From the NCBI GenBank assembly GCA_034401795.1, contig CM067367.1:77018237-77082236 (forward strand): a DNA stretch of 64,000 nt, read 5' to 3'. The DNA comes from Chaetoderma sp. LZ-2023a (Eukaryota; Mollusca; Caudofoveata; Chaetodermatida; Chaetodermatidae). The first letter of the stretch is position 1, and every line of letters starts with the position of its first letter. Below the pieces are notes generated by a model. It searched no databases and had not been told where the DNA came from. It was given only the letters and a program-made list of their open reading frames with translations. Positions 1 through 11,942 of this stretch are shown here, piece after piece. Position numbers and translations under genes: made by a program.

Positions 1-682
1 AATACTAGCTTTGTTTAAGAATCGTTTTAAAATGTACGTGTTCTTGAATTAACCACGAGATGTAATAGTTTGGCATATTGGATGTGGCGTTAAAGTGATC
101 GCGCGTGATCGTAATGGGATTACTCATTTTCCTAGAGGGAATAATGAACGTGGGTTTGACAGCTCATATTTGAAGAATGAAGACTGATATAATTCCTTTG
201 TGTCTGGATCTCGATTTGAATACAGCCGAGCAGGTAAATTGTTAAATATTTTGAAAGTAAATTGACTGGAAGCTGCTGCGCTGTCCAATTAGATTCAAAA
301 TATATATCAATTCTTACAGTTGTTCTTTTTTGTTTCTGATATTATGACAGTCAGTTGAGCTATTGCAATGATACCACGCCCGGCTTAGGTCCGTCTGCCT
401 ATCTGCCAGTCTGTCGTAAACACGCGTGGCACATTTCTGTATCTCAGAATGAATTTAGATCAAGCCGTGTCAAAATGATCATATTGACGTCTAATACCTG
501 TGTTGCGAAAATGAAGCTGATTCGATTTCAAAAACTAGCGTTACCCGCCACCCCACACCCCACCCCCCCCCCCCTAGACATTTTATACGTCATAGGAACG
601 ATTGTTGGGAGATATTTCTTCGGCGGCACGTTTCGTCATACTTAGAGCTCTTGACATTTAACTTGGTGCGTGGGTAAGCAAG
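1..682. other. Intergenic stretch, no gene seen
   Basis: Apart from a worn PalB hairpin near 236-310 and a short C-run near 563-574 I see no coding or structural signal. Short open frames here have no recognisable protein features. Confidence 0.5.
236..310. repeat. PalB hairpin remnant
   Basis: The left arm reads TAAATATTTTGAAAGTAAAT and the right arm ends in TAGATTCAAAATATAT, with a GACTGGAAGC centre. It is a diverged, shortened version of the PalB central palindrome, without outer arms. Confidence 0.55.
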
Positions 683-923
683 TTAACCGTTTCACGACGA
701 AGCCGGCCATAACTGGCCTGTTTAGTGGTCCTGGGGAATGCCCATTTGCAGGCCAAGAGAAGACTATTTTTGGAAAATTTACAACTGGAATGACTGGCTC
801 GATAACCGAGCCAGTCATTCCAGTGGTAAATTTTCAAAAATAGTCTTCTCTTGACATGTAAATGGACATTCATTAAGAAAATATTTAAATTTTTAAAAAC
901 AAATTTAGTCATTAAAGGGCTAA
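683..923. mobile_element. PalA palindromic MITE (piggyBac-like ends)
   Basis: The element runs from TTAA at 683-686 to a degenerate CTAA at 920-923. The end reads TTAACCGTTTCACGACG on the left and TTAAAGGGCTAA on the right. The interior holds a hairpin of about 98 nt (755-852): the left arm starts AAGAGAAGACTATTTTTG and the arms meet at GGCTCG-ATAAC-CGAGCC. TTAA-flanked CCCTTT-type ends fit a non-autonomous piggyBac-type MITE. No transposase is encoded, so a helper in trans would be needed. Family assignment is inference. Confidence 0.75.
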
Positions 924-1192
924 ACATAGAGCTGTGGCTTCGCGCTATGCCGAGAATACGCCTCTAAGATAATGACGGCCATTTTGTTGCGTTATCGCAA
1001 AGACGGAACTACTTTCTCCCAAAGAGGACGCGCTCATATGCGGCAAAATGTGTACTCCTGGACACTATAAGCTGTATTTTAGCCGGTTCCGGCGCTATTT
1101 GTTGGACATAGCACTCGAATGGAGAATCGCTTGTTAAATAGGAAACCGAAGAGATTATTAATTTATTTTACACGGGTGCTCTGAAATAGTGT

Positions 1193-2812
1193 TGATGAGG
1201 ATGATGTCGCCAAAAAACTAAATAACCTGTCAGTAACCAAAGCGCAAGGACCGGAGGAACTGCATCCTAGGGTACTGAAAGAAGCTAATAACGCGATTGC
1301 GAAGCCCTTGACTCTACTTTTTAATAGATACTTAAGAGAAAGAGTACTTACTACACCAAGACTGGAAGAATGGGCAAATAACCTCAATTTTCAAAAAGGG
1401 AAAAAGGTCATTACCAAACAACTACAGACCAGTCAGCTTAACATCTGTGGAATGCAAAACAATGGAACAGTTTATAAGAGATGCGCTGATGAAACACATG
1501 CCCAGCCACATCACCGACTGTCAGCACGGCTTTGTTAGCGGAAGATCATGCACTACCCAGCTCATAGAATCCATCGACTTCTGCAGCAAGGCGGTAGATG
1601 AGGGCAAAGCAGTGGATCTCATTTACCTTGACTTCACCAAAGCATTCCACACTGTACCCCACATGAGGTTACGAGGCAAACTAAAACGCTATGGCATAGG
1701 TGGCGATGCTCTTGAGTGTATAGAGGAATTCCTGAAAAATAGAAAGCAACGAGTAATGATCAACGGCTCTTCGTCCAGTTGGACACCGGTGCTTAGCGGA
1801 GTCCCGCAAGGCAGCGTACTAGGTCCTGCATTATTTGTATGTTTCATCAACGACATGCCTCAAGCAGTACAGAAGATAGCAAAGATGTTCGCAGATGGCA
1901 CCAAACTATTTGCTCAAGTTAATGAAACAGAGGACCATGATCAGCTCCAGACAGACATTGGCAACTTGACAGATTCGGCAGATACGTGGCAAATGTGCTT
2001 TAATGCCTCAAAATGCAAAACCATGCATTTAGGTAAAACGAACATCAAAACGCCATACACGATGAATGAGAACGCTCAAAGTGTCACGTTGGAAGAAACG
2101 AACTTTGAAAAAGATCTCGGTGTATATGTGGACAAGAATTTGAAATTCAACCAGCATGCGGAAACGGCGGTAGACAACGCAAACAGGATCCTTGGTATGA
2201 TTCGACGGGCTTTTAATTGTCTACATGCCAGTACTCTTGTCCTACTGTATAAAAGTTTAGTCCGGTCCCATCTGGAATACGAGGAAGTTGTATGGTCCTC
2301 CTTGTATAAGAAAGACGTCCAGCTTCTTGAGAACGTACAACGACGTGCAACAGAACTGGTACCTGGATTGAAGCATAAAGCATATGAAGAGCGATTCAAG
2401 GAGCTAAAACTGCCAAGCCTGATATACCGACGCCTCCGCGGAGATCTAATCGAAACTTACAAGTACGTACATACCACCTACAATGTCGACCAAGAGAAGC
2501 TGCTGTCACCTGATGATAGCAAGCGTACTTCGAGGCCACAGTTACAAGCTTCTAAAGCAACGTTATAACAGTGACTCAAGAAAAAGGTTTTTCAGCATCC
2601 GTGTGATCAACTACAGGAACTACTTACCAGAGTCAGTTGTGTCTGCCCCGACACTAAACACATTTAAGGGACGATTAAACAAGTGCTACTGTAGTCACAC
2701 GTTTGAAACTGACTTCTTAATCAAGCCCACCCGCACCCACATCCAAGTTAAACAGGTGAAAGAAGTTAGCGACAACAAGCATGAGAGTGAGGATCTGCTA
2801 CAGGCTGTCTAG
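1193..2812 (+). pseudogene. CR1/jockey-like LINE reverse transcriptase, 5'-truncated and broken
   Basis: This is the C-terminal two thirds of a non-LTR reverse transcriptase. An upstream piece (about 1195-1375) carries the region before RT block 1. The main frame (about 1390-2568) has NNYRPVSLTS, the motif A region YLDFTKAFHTVPH, the motif B region GVPQGSVLGPALF and the motif C region MFADGTKLF. The C-terminal part (SIRVINYRNYLPES) lies in a different frame at 2483-2812. Breaks seen: a frameshift near 1375-1390, another near 2530, the second Asp of FADD replaced by Gly, and the conserved KAFD Asp replaced by His. No endonuclease or ORF1 is present, so the copy is 5'-truncated. The 3' boundary is not clear. 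It cannot encode an active enzyme. Placement in the CR1/jockey group is from motif style, not from a tree. Confidence 0.85.
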
Positions 2813-2984
2813 CCTAACCAGCAGAAGACATCTGTGTATCTATGTATCTAAGTGGTTTAAGTCACACGAATACTGGTGCCGATTGGTACTCCTTACGTAT
2901 GGGAATGGGTGCATTGACAACAACATACTTGACATATGGTATTCGAATATTAAGCATATGTTTAAAAAAAATTGTCTCCCATAA

Positions 2985-4540
2985 TAAGCCTGCCAGTCTA
3001 GATTGGATTTGAGAGTATCTCCCCATTTTTGCTGCTGCTTCTATATTTTGTGCTACAGGTATAAAGCAGTGCTGTAGCCATGCTCGCGAATATGTAGGTG
3101 CAAATCCATTGTTGGGTGGGTTGGTCCTGGATTTAATGAATTAGGGTAGCTAGAGTTGCGAGAAAGACTGCCCTCCCCCCTGGATAAGTGTCCAGGCTAC
3201 CTTGAGCGTGGGTGGCATGCGTAGGATCAAATTGCAACTCTGATGTATAAACTGTCAACGTTAAGCGACCTTGGACAACATAAACCTATTCTCGAAATAT
3301 CTCTCAGTGTCAGTTTAGTTTCACGTATATAACACTCAGGCTACCATGGCAGCATATGCGGGTACATATTTATACCAATTATTATGGCGAGTAAAGTGAC
3401 AAAATACACAGTGATTATCATGAGGTTAATAAATAAATATATACTAATTACATTAATAACAGCGATAATAGACTTGTTGACTTATTTTTCCTTGCCATAT
3501 AAAAGGTATTTACACATTTTTGGAGAACTGGCCTGTTGTATATTGAAAGAAGTCCTTTAGTTTTTTCTATCGAGTTATTGGTTAGGTAATAAGAAGGAAT
3601 ACGTCTTGATATTTCAGTGCTAACATTTGTACAATGAAAAAGAAAGTGTAATTCGTCACCGATGCAATTACATGTATTACAGAAGCGCTCAATTCTCTCC
3701 TATCTCTTGGCCTCGATGGCTAGTTGGCGATTCAATGGCCTGAAGTGGCACATAGTTATAACGTCGCTATATGGAAATACAGCAAAATATTTTTCAAAAA
3801 ACCGAAGCACTCATTATATTATTGTTAAACGTTAATCGGCTTGAATTTGAAATCCCAGATCTACATTTGTCATTGAATTGAGTTTGTAAAGCCATTCTTA
3901 GCTGCTTACTGATGTTAGTCTTATTTACGTTTTCTGCGTTAAAGGCCGTATCAAATCCTGTCATTGTTAGTATTTCTTTAACTTCTTATATCCATTTATG
4001 CTTGATAATCTGTGTCTCCGTATACTGTAGGCAGGTATAGTAAAGAATAGACGAAAACTTTCCATATCTAGCGTTCACGCTCAAAACCAAATTATATTAC
4101 ACTGTATTATAATATTCAAAGGGTATTTACCTAATTCTGTATAAATCATAGCATTCTGGGTACTTTTCTTAATTTGTAACATTTGCAATGAACCCGACTC
4201 TAACAATATGCTTGATATTTAGCGATTCTTAAGTCTAGCAGAATGAATTATTTACACGTGATACAATGCATATAATCAATACATTCCACAATACTAATGC
4301 AGGAGTCCAACTTAACCCTAGTCACACCTGGAATCCACATAATTATTTCCACGTTTTTGTTTAATGTGCCAGTTGAATGGTAAAGCAGCAACATCAGCCA
4401 ATCAAATTTATTTCAAAATTAAAACATTTCTAAGCATTGCAGTATTTGATCTGCATTTCGATATGGTTAATTGAAATCATATTCTACAGTTTGGTTAACC
4501 TTTCCATCCTTATAGACCATACACTAAAAATTATTTCTGC
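2985..4540. other. AT-rich intergenic stretch, nothing recognised
   Basis: No long open frame, RNA gene or clear repeat was recognised. A polypyrimidine/GT-rich context near 3720 (GGCCTCGATGGCTAGTTGG) vaguely resembles a tRNA-type A box but lacks a matching B box. Confidence 0.4.
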
Positions 4541-4544
4541 TTTA

Positions 4545-4635
4545 AGGAATATATTGTTGAATATATTGAAACTAATTTGACTTACAAAAGCTCACAGTCA
4601 AATTATGTTCAAAATATTCAACAATTTACATCTAT
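4545..4635. repeat. PalB hairpin, diverged
   Basis: The arms are GTTGAATATATTGAAACTAA on the left and AATTATGTTCAAAATATTCA on the right around a short unpaired centre. Only the hairpin is kept; the outer CRE-rich arm is absent. Confidence 0.65.
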
Positions 4636-4639
4636 AGTT

Positions 4640-6055
4640 GTCAGGTAATTGAGACAGTAGACATTCAGGAACAAAAATGGTTAGCACAATCTTTATAACC
4701 GTTTTCAGATGTGAGTTTTCACCTAAGAACGGTACTCAACAAACAGCCTATGACGTGTGTACCTGTATATGATAAGAAGCTTTGCCTTCTTTGGGGGACG
4801 GAGATGTTCTCTTGGCCGGCAGTATAGTAACAAATAGATGGCCCACCTGACATGCGAGTATTTGAGAATATTATGACGAAGTCAATTTGTTTTGAAAACA
4901 CTCAGCATATCCAGGATATACCCATGGAAAATGTAATCTGAAGAAATCTCGTTAAATGGCTTTTTAGTTGTGCCTCACAAGTCAGTTTGTTAGTCTGTCT
5001 GTCAAATTCTTGACATCTCGGACAAAGCTGCCTTTGTTGCAACTATAGTGTGGCGCATTTGTTTATATAGTCGACTGGAATCCGGGTCTGTGCTAAAGCT
5101 GCACATGCTCCTCGCCAGCAGGGATATAAGAAACTAAATTGTGCCACCCTGACAATAATGAACTAGTCATTAGTTTGCAGATGCAATGAGTGCGTTTAGC
5201 TATTACATCAGAGATTTTACCATTCAATTTCCTTTTGAATGATAATTTGTGTAAGTAGACAGAGACAGCAAGACTGTATGAACAAGAAGCCCAAGAAGCG
5301 CATGTGACGTTCACCTGAGCCATTAGCATTTGCATAACAAGGTGAATAATTCTACTACAGTTACCTCCTTCCAGTTACATTTGGAGAAATTCCATCAAGC
5401 CGTTATGGAAGACATGTATTTTGACAATTTCCGGTAAAATGTTAATAAAATCTAGGATTTTCACCCAAACAATTTACCAAGCAGAATCCTGAATAGAACG
5501 TCTGGGGCCTAGCATGCTAGAATCCTAGCTTCCAGTCAAAATTCGGTTAAAATCCATAAAGCGGTTAATGAGATGTGCTTTGGCAATTTCTGAATAAACG
5601 CTCAAGCGATTTAGGAGATACGTTTTAAAAGCAAAAGTTGCCATGACATAACCTCACTTGACCATTCTGGCCAGATGAGGTAAGAATTGCACACATCTTC
5701 CATGCGTATTGAGTTCCTCCAATTCAGTAGTTAGATCCTAGGCTTACCATGGCACCTTGACGATTAGAGATCACTGCCTATAATGCTAAATAATGCTTTG
5801 ACCCGTGCGAATTAGTATTTTGGACAATGACGGTTCTTGAATGAGATCCACAAAAAGGTCAGAGACCCGTGTACAAACATTATGGCATGATTTATAATTA
5901 CCAATTCATGCATGAGAATGGACGGCCACCCATATAAGAGTACAGTGTTAAATGGTGACCGAGTTGTTCAAAACACATCCAGTATTAACTCTGTTTGTCA
6001 TCTTGCACACTCCTAGCCATAGCATAATACATAAGTAGAGCCTTTGGCTCAACCC
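4640..6055. other. Intergenic stretch, nothing recognised
   Basis: No gene or repeat with convincing structure was seen. The short open frames at 4719-4901 and 5093-5335 on the minus strand have no family features. Confidence 0.4.
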
Positions 6056-6060
6056 ATTTG

Positions 6061-6246
6061 GCAATAAATACGTATAACTGTTCATTCTGCCGTACATGGC
6101 TAAGCTGCAATAAACACGTATAACTGTTCATTCTGCCGTACTTGGCTAAGCTGCAATAAATACGTATAACTGTTCATTCTGCCGTACATGGCTAAGCTGC
6201 AATAAATACGTATAACTGTTCATTCTGCCGTACATGGCTAAGCTGC
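6061..6246. repeat. 46-bp minisatellite, four copies
   Basis: Four head-to-tail units start at 6061, 6107, 6153 and 6199, each opening GCAATAAA(T/C)ACGTATAAC and ending GGCTAAGCT. They differ by only one or two bases, so the array is young. Confidence 0.92.
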
Positions 6247-6282
6247 AAGAGAGTCAAGACTCTTAATTTAATACTTTACATT

Positions 6283-6480
6283 AATGTTTAAGTTTGTTCA
6301 GGAAAATTTTAATTTTCTCATAGAAAATGTCAATTTACAGACCAAGCGATGATTCTTTTGGCAAATTTGACACTGGAATGACTGGCCCATTTATCCAGAC
6401 AGTCATTCCTGTGGTAAAGATTTGGTCTGCAAATGAACATTTCTCAAGATCCCTGCAAAAGCACATTTGGCCGGCTTCGG
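6283..6480. mobile_element. PalA MITE copy
   Basis: It contains TTTCTCATAGAAAATGTCA, then a hairpin with CACTGGAATGACTGGC on the left and CAGTCATTCCTGTGG on the right, then TCTCAAGATCCCTGC. The TTAA ends are degenerate. It lies immediately upstream of an RTE-like LINE fragment. Confidence 0.65.
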
Positions 6481-6544
6481 AGTGGGACATTTATCAATAC
6501 CAGAGGCTGTGTTACAATGCTACATATTTAACAGGATTCATAGA

Positions 6545-7285
6545 CCTAAAAATTGGGAATCTTTTTATGAATGAATCCAAAACAGAGTTCACCTACATAT
6601 ACCTATCTACAAAGGAGGAAACTAAAGAAAGTAGCGATGCACTTCGTGGCGGCGAACCATGGAGGGAAAGTAAAATCCTGGGTTCATTGCTTTGCAGTAC
6701 TACTGATATTGCTGCATCTACGTCATGGGGAACATAGCTTTCCAGTCCTTCTGGAAGATATGGATTCATAGATTCAAGATGACCTTGATAAAAAGAACAA
6801 GTTTATACAATGCAACCCGCGTATCCTCGATGCTGCATAACTGCAACAGCTGGGCAGCTCCAAAGGCAGCTCTAGACAAACTCGATGCCAACCACCGCAA
6901 ACACCTATAATAATTTCCAATGATGCACTATACGAGATGTGTAATAATTTGACGTTCTCTGTAAAAGTCGGCCATCAAAGATGGTTCATGTTTGGCCATG
7001 TGCTAAGGATGCCAGAAGATACACCAGCACAGAGAGCCTTGGAATTCGCCCTACTCGGAGCCAGCAAATACAAAGCCAGGAAAGGACGTCATAGCATAAA
7101 TCTGCTAAGTGTGCTACGGGGTGATCTCAAGAAATCAGGACTCGGTACACTCAAGTCAAGAATGGACCTGAGGAAGCTAAGGATTTTGGCTGAGGACAAG
7201 ACACAGTGGGCAAAAGCGAAGAGGGACTGATTGTAGCTGTAGGATGTTTCTACTACTACAGCCGCAGACTACAGTAACCATACAT
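6545..7285 (+). pseudogene. RTE-like LINE fragment (C-terminal end), 5'-truncated
   Basis: This matches the 3' third of the RTE-like element at 42381-45581. Shared protein stretches include NLFMNESKTEFT, LRGGEPWR, GNIAFQSFWK, NSWAAPKAALDKLDA and a C-terminal segment SVKVGHQRWFMFGHVLRMPE. The pieces fall in three frames (about 6545-6737, 6725-6910, 6937-7230), so there are at least two frameshifts. A stretch between KHL and the CNNLTFSVKV segment is short relative to the fuller copy. The 3' end has ACTACTACAGCCGCAGACTA followed by CATACATACATAGA, a short-repeat tail like that of the other copy. No RT catalytic motifs are present. Confidence 0.85.
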
Positions 7286-7289
7286 ACAT

Positions 7290-8620
7290 AGACCTACAGA
7301 ATGAAATTCCATACATTTCCCATAACTAATTTATCAATTTCCAGACCAAATTTCTGAAGCCTCCAATCAATTTCCATTTCAAAAATTTTTTTTGCAGAAA
7401 ACTGTCAAAATTAGTAGTCCAGCTGGCTGTAAAGTAATAAAGATAATCGCTCGACTTGAACGTATCAATATTATCTATATTATTTTGCAAATGGAAATCC
7501 CACCTGATAAAATTAAAATTTTCCATAATCTCAGTAAACCGTTTATCAGAAAATGTAGAATTTTCAATACTTTTCAAGGCCTTTTTGTCACAGACCGACT
7601 TATACAAGTCGATTGTGATAATCTAGTGAAAGTCGCAACAAAAAATGTCAAATTCACTACACATTAGATATCCAGTTTGCTAGGATTTTAATGTGTTTCT
7701 TTCTATTAAATGAATGGCTGTAGTTTGTCAGGGGATAACATTTTCAGATTCATGCTACTTAACACATGACAGGATACGAACACTAAAGGATAGAAATATT
7801 GAAATAGATATATAGGCTGGTTGGGTTCACAGTCCTGGAATGGTAGATGGAGACAAATACAATTCACCTATATGTGTAATTTCAGTGTTACTTCAAAATA
7901 AGTAAGTAACAGATTTTCAACGTCCCATTCATGTTATGAGCTAGAAAGTCATCCATGTGAATGAACATTTAAACTGGAGCTCTCTGTCACAAGACATCTG
8001 ATGATGATGTTGCACATTGTAACTGTAATTATTGTCTTGTCATCAGTTCTAAATATATTTTACAATACTGCCATTGTTCAAGATTTGTTGCAAATCCACT
8101 ATGCCCACCAGAGACTATCCGCAACCTTGGCGATTCTCGATGATTAATCTTACGACTGTTTTTTCCCAGATCGATTCCAAACATCATAAGTAAATCGGAG
8201 TAGGTTTGTGAAAGAACCCTGTTTAAATGGATGATGGGTCAGAAATCCAGTATGGGTGCCAACTACAAGCAGTGATATGAGCTGTGGCATTGAGTTATAA
8301 ATGTTATGAACCAAATTTAACTCTTTCTCAAGATTGTTGATTACGTTCTTAGCATATCACCATACTATGCACCGCTTACAAAGCTCTGTCTAGCATCGGG
8401 AATGCACAAAGTACAGCACGCTCTATGCTAAAATGCACACTTATCTGGTATTGTCAACAGGATTGTATTTGCATATGTAAATGCTTCGCTGGACGCATCA
8501 GCTGATCATTTTGCCTGCTTATGAACCCATCTATGGTTGACATGTTGCCTGAAATATAAACAAATTATTACACGTATGTTCTAAATTAAAAGAATCACAG
8601 CTTTAGCAATTGCAAGAAAA
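7290..8620. other. Intergenic stretch, nothing recognised
   Basis: AT-rich, with no convincing coding region. The paired short frames around 7326-7667 are antisense shadows of each other with no recognisable motif. Confidence 0.4.
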
Positions 8621-8624
8621 TTGA

Positions 8625-8840
8625 AATTGTTGCTTTATGAATTCCCATTTGTAGTCGGTCCAAGAGACCACTATTTGTTTTGAAATTCACCACTAAAATG
8701 ACTTGCGCCGTCATCGAGCCAGTCATTCCAGTGGTAAAATTATAAAAAAAAGTCTTATTGACCAACAAATGCACATTTCTCAAACTCACTGTAAATTCTG
8801 GTTTTTGGTCAGTCTGACTGTCGGACGATTAACCCTTTCA
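8625..8840. mobile_element. PalA MITE copy, diverged
   Basis: A hairpin is visible with TTCACCACTAAAATGACTTG on the left and GAGCCAGTCATTCCAGTGG on the right. It is followed by a TTAACCCTTTCACC end at about 8830. The left arm is more mutated than the right. Confidence 0.6.
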
Positions 8841-8884
8841 CCGATAAATTCAATGTATCTCAATCTCAGAACAAACAAACAGGA

Positions 8885-8985
8885 AATCTTTTGAATATTT
8901 TAAAAGTAATATGACTGAAATCCATTGTTGCACTTAGGCAGCAACTGCTTCCAGGCATATTAATTTCAAAATATTGAATAAAATA
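8885..8985. repeat. PalB hairpin, diverged
   Basis: The left arm is TTTTGAATATTTTAAAAGTA, the right arm ATTAATTTCAAAATATTGAA, with GTTGCACTTAGGCAGCAAC forming the apex. Confidence 0.6.
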
Positions 8986-9030
8986 TGTTACACATTGTAA
9001 ACAATGTCCTTGGACTTGTCGTTGAAAGGG

Positions 9031-9215
9031 TTAACCATTTCATGGCGAAGCCGGCCATAACCAGCCTTTGTAGTGCTCTTAAGGAATGTCAATTTGCAGG
9101 CCAAGAGAAGACTATTTTTGACAATTGTACTACTGGCATGACTGGCTTGGTAACCGAGTTAGTCATCCCAGTTGTACATTGTCAAAATAGCCTTCTTTTG
9201 GCCTATAGACATTCA
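9031..9215. mobile_element. PalA MITE copy, 3' end lost
   Basis: It starts at TTAACCATTTCATGGCGAAG (9031), shows the GGCCAAGAGAAGACTATTT block and a hairpin around GACTGGCTTGGTAACCGAG. The right end runs into a (GACC)n-like tract instead of the expected AAAGGGTTAA. Confidence 0.7.
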
Positions 9216-9237
9216 ATCATGTCAATAAACAAATATG

Positions 9238-9300
9238 GACCGATCGACCGATCGACTGACCGACCGACCGCCCTACCGAACGACCGACCGACTGTAAGAG
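9238..9300. repeat. Degenerate (GACC)n tract
   Basis: CGATCGACCGACCG-type tetranucleotides with scattered substitutions directly abut the truncated end of the PalA copy. Confidence 0.8.
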
Positions 9301-9504
9301 TGTAAGAGAAATATATAGGCGTGTACTACATGGTTACTGCTTTATCAGATACCTTGGCCTTGCAGAACTGACTAAAAGGCGATGACTGGTGTTGTTATCA
9401 CTCACTGTCACTGTCTAGTTGTCGACTCGTCGACTATACTGTGTGTCTGGCTTTAGATTTATCTCGTGGACAAAACAGCCACGCAATACACTTGGACGGA
9501 CGTA

Positions 9505-9550
9505 CTTCCAATCAAATTAGTTTCAAAATATTCAACAACTTACATCTATG
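9505..9550. repeat. PalB half-hairpin
   Basis: Only the right arm is present (AATCAAATTAGTTTCAAAAT then ATTCAACAACTTAC). No left arm lies nearby. Confidence 0.55.
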
Positions 9551-9559
9551 GTGGCTTTT

Positions 9560-10140
9560 ACACTACCTCTATGACTGAGCGTATATACCGAGGCAGACAC
9601 ATTAGAATTTTTCCGATTGGTTGAAAAGTAATTTATGGCAGCCATCATAGGGTGTACCAACATTTAGCTACTCAAGCCTGAATATCTTTCTTTAGCTGTA
9701 TGATAAAAAGCTTAAAATTACCTGCATAGTTTAGGAGTGGCATACTGGATCACCTGAATCTAGCTATCAAGAAATGACATTAGTTATCCTTTAACATCGG
9801 TGTCTTTTCGGTTAAATAATATACTATGTTATAAACAGAGTTGATTTCTTCGAATTTTATCTGTCCCTGTATTTAAGCAAGAAAATCCCCACATTCTCGG
9901 GAAAATTACTGCGCTAATGGCCTGTCATTATCCACTAGAGCTATCTCGCTACCCGTTAGCGTAGGAGATCTCGCGAGAACACGAATGCGTGGGTAAGGCC
10001 ACACGTCGGCATAAGCAACAGGCCATATAAGAAATAGGCCAGCCTGACCTAGTTTCTGTATAATATGGGTTAAATATAAATTTTACCATTGGAGCCAATA
10101 GTAAATTATTTAATCAGCTTTTTTTTTTATCATCCTTTCA
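9560..10140. other. Intergenic stretch, nothing recognised
   Basis: Non-repetitive AT-rich sequence without a supportable gene. Confidence 0.4.
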
Positions 10141-10146
10141 GCGACA

Positions 10147-10562
10147 ATAGACCTTTACAGTTTATCCATCCATCGTATCACGTCATAATCAAATACGTAA
10201 CGTGTAAGATGATGTCATAATCAATTATACCATAAATGACACGATTTAGTCCATCATAAACGCTTAATAGAACTTCCTGATTATCAATTGGCAGAAAACT
10301 ATACAGGTAAGCTGTTGCATATTTTGAAACTAATTTGACTGGGTGCTGTTGCTGCCTATGACAGTAACAGTGCCCAGTCAAATTAGTTTCAAAATATTCA
10401 TCAGCATGTTTACTAAACAGTAGAGACATACAATTCTTACAACGTCTCGGACTATTAAGAGTTAAAGACGGGCCTAATAGAATCATTTATGACAAAATGA
10501 TTATGACGTGATCCTACACGCCCGTTAGCTGAGTATGACGTCAGATCTTCGATGGATAATCT
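10147..10562. mobile_element. PalB composite with CRE-rich arms at both ends
   Basis: The left side begins with the CRE arm in reverse orientation (AGTTTATCCATCCATCG, then CACGTCATAATC). The central hairpin spans about 10311-10405 (arms TATTTTGAAACTAATTTGAC and its complement, apex GCTGCCTATGACAGTAAC). The right side is the CRE arm in forward orientation, with GAGTATGACGTCAGATC near 10533. Normal PalB copies have the CRE arm on one side only, so this is a recombined, fold-back version. Confidence 0.8.
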
Positions 10563-10794
10563 GGAACGGTGAATTGGTATTTGGTCTCACATTGCATCGC
10601 ATTTCGTGATATTGACTTCTAACTTAGTGGGCTTAGGCAGACGCTACCGCCCATATAAGAACTAGGTCAGTCCGACGTAGTTTCCCAAGAATATAGGTCA
10701 AAGGTTAGGATTTCTATTAAAGCATAATAAGAGATTCGATCAGTACATTTGGGCACTTGAGCAGTACCGATTAAGCCAATATGGGGCCCAGGGA

Positions 10795-10927
10795 TAAGTG
10801 GTTGTGTGAGGGTGTGAGGGTGTGAGGGTGTGAGGGGGGTGGGGGTGTGAGTGGTCAACAACAACAACAACAACAACAACAACAACTGCTACTACTACCA
10901 CTACTACTACTGCTACTACTACTACTG

Positions 10928-10960
<33 letters not shown>

Positions 10961-10975
10961 TTACTACTACTTACT
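10795..10975. repeat. Compound simple repeat: GTGAGG, CAA, CTA
   Basis: A (GTGTGAGG)n tract is followed by (CAA)n and then (CTA)n. Reading frames across it are low-complexity artefacts. Confidence 0.9.
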
Positions 10976-11029
10976 CCTCCACAAATAGACTAAATTCGTT
11001 ATGTATGTCTCAAAACACTGTAGGCAGCA

Positions 11030-11085
11030 CCAGCTTCAATTCAAATTGGTCTCAAAATATTCCTCAGCTTACGTATATCAGAACA
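11030..11085. repeat. PalB half-hairpin
   Basis: Right arm only: TTCAAATTGGTCTCAAAATA then TTCCTCAGCTTACGTATA. Confidence 0.5.
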
Positions 11086-11089
11086 ATAA

Positions 11090-11690
11090 AAGTGAGGGAC
11101 TGTGATTAAATGATTCAAATGGGTAAAATGCGATAATTGCTTTTGGGGCTCCATACTTCCCAGGGCGCCGGGAATGTGGTCCCCGAAAACCATTCCCTTA
11201 ATATTGCTCTGGTTGTGAGAAATATATTGAAATCACTTGTGAATCTAGCACATTTCTTCTCAAGAGCTTTATGTGTAAGGAGCTGAGCGTCAGGGCCAGT
11301 GTGGGGTGGGATGGTGGTGGGGTGGGTGGGTGGAGAGGGAGTGTGCTGCCGTATTCTCATTTCCACAAAATCTATGGCGAGCAGAATACAACAAGAAATC
11401 TGCAGAATATTTATATATATCTGAAAATAATTTGATCGAAAATGGCTTCCGTTTAGATACCACTTCAGAATTACGCAAGAGTTGGCGCTAAGCGTCTAGC
11501 CGCCAGGTCGAATAATAACATAAAGAGTATGAAATATGTATGACAGAGCGCTATCGGACACGCATTATCACTTAAAATAAACTCATTTCAAATTACAGTA
11601 ATGGACAATATGGATGTATACCTGCGATTTTTTCTTTGTTTATAGGGAAATCAGCGTGTACCTTGAGAACCTAGTGTAAAAGCACTAGAC
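11090..11690. other. Intergenic stretch with a G-rich patch
   Basis: A short GGTGGGGTGGGTGGG-type patch lies at about 11303-11335. Otherwise nothing recognised. Confidence 0.4.
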
Positions 11691-11692
11691 GT

Positions 11693-11942
11693 TTAACACT
11701 TTCACGACGAGGCCGGCTGAAAGACGAGGCCGGCCGGCCTCAGTAGTAGTCTTAGGGAATGCCCATTTACCGGCCAAGCGATAACAATTTTTGAAAATTT
11801 ACCACTGGAATGACTGGCTCGATAACCGAGCCAGTCATTCCAGTGGTAAATTTTCAAAAATAGTCTTCTTTTGGCCTGCAAATGACCATTCTATGAGTAA
11901 ATATTTTTAATTTTTGACCAAACTTAGTCATTAAAGGGTTAA
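11693..11942. mobile_element. PalA MITE, best-preserved copy
   Basis: It is bounded by TTAA at 11693-11696 and TTAA at 11939-11942, with CACTTTCACGACG inside the left end and TTAAAGGG at the right. The hairpin arms at 11788-11821 and 11827-11860 are perfect 34-bp complements around a 5-nt ATAAC loop. The left end also contains a duplicated CGAGGCCGGC segment. This copy is the clearest evidence for TTAA-type ends in the family. Confidence 0.85.
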
